Source of the DNA: Bradyrhizobium sp. LTSP885
GTDB lineage: Bacteria; Pseudomonadota; Alphaproteobacteria; Rhizobiales; Xanthobacteraceae
Length of the DNA: 64,000 nucleotides
NCBI RefSeq assembly: GCF_000938305.1
Contig: NZ_JYMT01000021.1
Span: 408,734-472,733, forward strand
Direction: 5' to 3'
This document shows, piece by piece, positions 60,803 to 64,000 of the stretch (positions within the stretch are counted from its first letter, which is position 1; each line of letters begins with the position of its first letter). The position numbers were made by a program, and so were the translations under genes. The notes under the pieces are model-generated. The model was not told the origin of the DNA. It saw only the letters and a list, made by a program, of their open reading frames with translations, and did no database searches.

Positions 60803-63535
60803 ATGGATGATTTGTTGCGGGAGTTCTTGACCGAAACCGGCGAGAGCCTCGACACGGTCGACAACCAGTTGGTTCGGTTCGAGCAGGACCCCAACAACGC
60901 GAAGATTCTCGATAATATCTTCCGCCTGGTCCACACCATCAAGGGGACCTGCGGCTTCCTCGGCCTGCCGCGGCTGGAAGCGCTGGCGCATGCCGGCGAG
61001 ACCCTGATGGGCAAATTCCGCGACGGCATGCCGGTCAAGGCTGAGGCCGTGACGCTGATCCTGTCCTCGATCGACCGCATCAAGGAGATTTTGGCAGGGC
61101 TCGAGGCCACCGAGGCCGAGCCTGAAGGCGACGACCGCGATCTGATCGATCAATTGGAAGCCATGGTTGAGCGCGGCATGGCCGCTATGGCTGCTGCTGC
61201 AGCTGCTGAAGAAACTCCTGTTGTCGCCGCACCTCCGGTGCAACCGGCGATGCCCGAAGGCACGCTGGTGGTGCAGACCCTGGAGCGCCCGTTGCGCCCC
61301 GGCGAGGTCTCGCTCGACGAACTCGAACGCGCCTTCCGCGAGACCGCGCCCGAAGTGGTCGCGCCCGCGCCTGTTGCCAAACCCGCAGCGCCCGTGGTTG
61401 CTGCGGTTGCCGCAGCGGAGCCCGCCGAGGTCGCGAAGAAGCCGGCCCGCAAGGCGGCTGCCGCCGAGGGCGACGTCCCGGAAGGCGACAAGATCGCCAA
61501 CCAGTCGATCCGGGTCAACGTCGACACCCTCGAGCACCTCATGACCATGGTCTCCGAGCTGGTCCTGACCCGCAACCAGCTGCTGGAGATATCAAGGCGC
61601 AACGAGGACACCGAGTTCAAGGTGCCGCTGCAGCGGCTGTCGAACGTCACCGCCGAGCTGCAGGAGGGCGTCATGAAGACGCGGATGCAGCCGATTGGTA
61701 ACGCCTGGCAGAAGCTGCCCCGCATCGTCCGCGATCTCTCCGGCGAACTCGGCAAGCAGATCGAGCTGGAGATGCACGGCGCCGACACCGAGCTCGACCG
61801 CCAGGTGCTCGACCTGATCAAGGATCCGTTGACGCACATGGTGCGCAACTCCGCCGACCATGGCCTGGAGACCACGGCCGAGCGGGTCGCCGCCGGCAAG
61901 GGCGAGCAGGGCACCATCAGGCTCTCTGCCTATCACGAGGGCGGCCACATCATCATCTGCATCGCCGACAATGGCCGCGGGCTCAACACCGAGCGGATCA
62001 AGGCCAAGGCAGTCCAGAACGGTCTCGTCACCGAGGCTGAACTGGACAAGATGACCGAAGCGCAGATCCACAAGTTCATCTTCGCGCCGGGCTTCTCGAC
62101 CGCAGCCGCCATCACCTCGGTCTCCGGCCGCGGCGTCGGCATGGACGTGGTGCGCACCAATATCGACCAGATCGGCGGCACCATCGACATCAAGAGCGTG
62201 GCCGGCGAGGGCGCCTCCGTCACCATCAAGATCCCGCTGACGCTGGCGATCGTCTCGGCCCTGATCGTGGAAGCCGGCGGTGATCGCTTTGCGATCCCCC
62301 AATTGGCCGTGGTCGAGCTGGTGCGGGCGCGGGCCAACTCCGAGCACCGCATCGAGCGGATCAAGGACACGGCGGTCCTGCGGCTGCGCAACAAGCTGTT
62401 GCCGCTGATCCACCTCAAGAAGCTCTTGAAGATCGACGACGGCGCGACCTCCGATCCCGAGAACGGCTTCATCGTGGTGACGCAGGTCGGCAGCCAGACC
62501 TTTGGCATCGTGGTCGACGGCGTGTTCCACACCGAGGAGATCGTGGTCAAGCCGATGTCCACGAAGCTGCGCCACATCGACATGTTCTCCGGCAACACCA
62601 TCCTGGGCGATGGCGCCGTGATCATGATCATCGACCCCAACGGCATCGCCAAGGCGCTCGGCGCCTCCGGCTCCTCGGCCCATGACATGGCCGACGACAG
62701 TGCTTCGGCCCATGCCTCGTCCGGCGAGCAACTGACCTCGCTGCTGGTGTTCCGTGCCGGCTCCAGCCAGCCCAAGGCGGTGCCGCTCGGCCTCGTCACC
62801 CGGCTGGAGGAGATCGCAACCGACAAGATCGAGCTCTCGAACGGCCGCTACATGGTGCAGTACCGCGAGCAGCTGATGCCGCTGGTGCAGATGGCCGGCG
62901 TCAATGTGCAGACGCAAGGCGCCCAGCCGATCCTGGTGTTCGCCGACGACGGCCGCTCGATGGGGCTGGTGGTCGACGAGATCATCGACATCGTCGAGGA
63001 GCGGCTCAACATCGAGGTCGCCGGCTCGCAGGAGGGCATCCTCGGCTCGGCCGTGATCAAGGGCCAGGCCACCGAGGTGATCGACGTCGGCCACTTCCTG
63101 CCGATGGCGTTTGCCGACTGGTTCTCGCGCAAGGAGATGCGCCCCTCGGCAAGCTCGCAATCCGTGCTGCTGGTCGATGACAGTGCCTTCTTCCGCAACA
63201 TGCTGGCGCCGGTGCTGAAGGCTGCCGGTTACAAGGTGCGGACCGCGCCGAACGCGCAGGAGGGGCTTGCCGTGTTGCGTTCGGGGCAGGCCTTCGACGT
63301 CGTGCTGACCGACATCGAGATGCCCGAGATGAACGGCTTCGAGTTCGCCGAGAGCATTCGTTCCGACAACAATCTGACCGGGCTGCCGATCATCGCACTG
63401 TCGGCGATGGTGTCGCCGGCGGCGATCGAGCGCGGCCGGCAGGCCGGCTTCCACGATTATGTCGCCAAGTTCGACCGTCCCGGCCTGATCGCGGCGCTGA
63501 AGGAACAGACCGCCGAACTGCGCCGGGCGGCTTAA
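60803..63535 (+). CDS. cheA: CheA-type chemotaxis kinase with two CheW-like domains and a receiver domain
   Basis: A 910-residue hybrid kinase. The P1 Hpt domain at 1-105 has phospho-His about 44 in RLVHTIKGTCGFLG. A Pro/Ala linker follows, then P3 dimerisation at about 230-300. The P4 ATPase has the N-box THMVRNSADHGLE, DNGRGLN and GRGVGMDVVRTN. The P5 CheW-like domain at about 490-640 is followed by a second CheW-like domain at about 650-775, and the C-terminal receiver domain at about 785-905 has SVLLVDDSAFFRNML and the phospho-Asp in DVVLTDIEMPEMNG. P2 (CheY binding) is not obvious. It starts the chemotaxis block with cheW following by 9 nt. Confidence 0.95.
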   Translation: MDDLLREFLTETGESLDTVDNQLVRFEQDPNNAKILDNIFRLVHTIKGTCGFLGLPRLEALAHAGETLMGKFRDGMPVKAEAVTLILSSIDRIKEILAGLEATEAEPEGDDRDLIDQLEAMVERGMAAMAAAAAAEETPVVAAPPVQPAMPEGTLVVQTLERPLRPGEVSLDELERAFRETAPEVVAPAPVAKPAAPVVAAVAAAEPAEVAKKPARKAAAAEGDVPEGDKIANQSIRVNVDTLEHLMTMVSELVLTRNQLLEISRRNEDTEFKVPLQRLSNVTAELQEGVMKTRMQPIGNAWQKLPRIVRDLSGELGKQIELEMHGADTELDRQVLDLIKDPLTHMVRNSADHGLETTAERVAAGKGEQGTIRLSAYHEGGHIIICIADNGRGLNTERIKAKAVQNGLVTEAELDKMTEAQIHKFIFAPGFSTAAAITSVSGRGVGMDVVRTNIDQIGGTIDIKSVAGEGASVTIKIPLTLAIVSALIVEAGGDRFAIPQLAVVELVRARANSEHRIERIKDTAVLRLRNKLLPLIHLKKLLKIDDGATSDPENGFIVVTQVGSQTFGIVVDGVFHTEEIVVKPMSTKLRHIDMFSGNTILGDGAVIMIIDPNGIAKALGASGSSAHDMADDSASAHASSGEQLTSLLVFRAGSSQPKAVPLGLVTRLEEIATDKIELSNGRYMVQYREQLMPLVQMAGVNVQTQGAQPILVFADDGRSMGLVVDEIIDIVEERLNIEVAGSQEGILGSAVIKGQATEVIDVGHFLPMAFADWFSRKEMRPSASSQSVLLVDDSAFFRNMLAPVLKAAGYKVRTAPNAQEGLAVLRSGQAFDVVLTDIEMPEMNGFEFAESIRSDNNLTGLPIIALSAMVSPAAIERGRQAGFHDYVAKFDRPGLIAALKEQTAELRRAA

Positions 63536-63544
63536 GGAACTGTC

Positions 63545-64000
63545 ATGATGACCAGCAAGACCGAGACAAGCGAAGGCGCCATGGTCGAATACGTCACCGC
63601 CGTGATCGGCGGGCAGCTGTTCGGGCTGCCGATCTCGCGGGTGCAGGACGTGTTCATGCCGGAGCGGCTGACGCGGGTGCCGCTGTCGTCAGCGGAGATC
63701 GCCGGTGTGCTCAATCTGCGCGGCCGCATCGTCACCGTGGTCGACATGCGCGCTCGCCTGGGGCTGCCGAAGGCCGATGACGGCAAGCCGCCGATGGCGG
63801 TCGGTGTCGACCTGCGCGGGGAATCCTATGGCCTCCTGATCGACCAGATCGGCGAGGTGCTGCGGCTGCCCGACGACGGCTGCGAGGAAAACCCCGTCAA
63901 CCTCGATCCCCGCATGGCCAAGCTCGCCGGCGGGGTCCACCGCCTCGATGGCCAGCTCATGGTCGTCCTCGACGTCGATCGCGTACTCGAATTGATGCCC
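63545..64000 (+). CDS. cheW: CheW adaptor (runs off the window)
   Basis: At least 152 residues with the CheW fold: VEYVTAVIGGQLFGLPISRV, then RVPLSSAEIAGVLNLRGRIV and SYGLLIDQIGEVLRLPDDG. CheW couples receptors to CheA. ATG 63545 has AAGGAA 7 nt upstream; an adjacent ATG at 63548 is possible. It starts 9 nt after the cheA stop and is therefore co-transcribed. The frame is still open at the last base. Confidence 0.95.
   Translation, partial: MMTSKTETSEGAMVEYVTAVIGGQLFGLPISRVQDVFMPERLTRVPLSSAEIAGVLNLRGRIVTVVDMRARLGLPKADDGKPPMAVGVDLRGESYGLLIDQIGEVLRLPDDGCEENPVNLDPRMAKLAGGVHRLDGQLMVVLDVDRVLELMP

Noticed and set aside
61592..63454. 620-residue ORF antisense to cheA
   Set aside because: It is composed mainly of His, Asp, Gly and Leu runs as expected from the complement of a GC-rich gene, with no recognisable domain.

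Overview
The window reads as chromosomal DNA of a high-GC alphaproteobacterium, most likely a Bradyrhizobium-type member of the Nitrobacteraceae. The evidence is a PutA of about 1000 residues without a DNA-binding domain (the Bradyrhizobium type), a CyaC-like diheme/iron-sulfur adenylate cyclase, a ChpT-CheA-CheW block, several family III CoA-transferases, paired P450s, and several families of palindromic intergenic repeats. No phage, integrase, transposase or CRISPR array was seen.

Layout. 1-5.7 kb: the end of an unknown gene, a small membrane protein, a CoA-transferase, and the proline catabolism pair putA/Lrp-type regulator. 5.8-16.1 kb: a secreted protein, a TPR protein, a cold-shock protein, a redox-regulated cyclase, a GT39-type membrane glycosyltransferase and the ycjX-ycjF pair. 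16.2-29.4 kb: mostly catabolic. It holds an SDR, a benzoylformate-decarboxylase-like enzyme, an acyl-CoA dehydrogenase/CoA-transferase/hydratase operon with a divergent LysR regulator, a split two-subunit TPP decarboxylase, an aldo/keto reductase, and two tandem P450s with a decayed fragment of a third. 29.7-33.5 kb: two tandem DUF898 membrane proteins and an M48 protease.

34-43.8 kb is an unusual stretch of very small genes, regulators and lower-GC patches: MarR, two Crp/Fnr proteins, LysR, a MerR-ATPase fusion, three DUF6894 proteins, zinc-ribbon mini-proteins, a second-type S21 and a hydrophilic stress-like protein. Six genes or gene remnants here share a conserved leader of about 32 nt that ends 18-20 nt before the start codon. 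In five copies it can pair with the ribosome-binding region. I consider this candidate cis-regulatory RNA or promoter family the most interesting signal in the window.

44-64 kb: envelope proteins (DUF2927, L,D-transpeptidase), an acetolactate-synthase-like TPP enzyme, a possible PD-(D/E)xK protein, an orphan DUF4118-like sensor domain, a GMC oxidoreductase facing a polyamine-type ABC transporter operon, tRNA-Val(CAC), a membrane-anchored coiled-coil protein, DUF1134 and YHS proteins, CysQ, and finally chpT, a cheA with two CheW-like domains and a receiver domain, and the start of cheW, which runs off the window.
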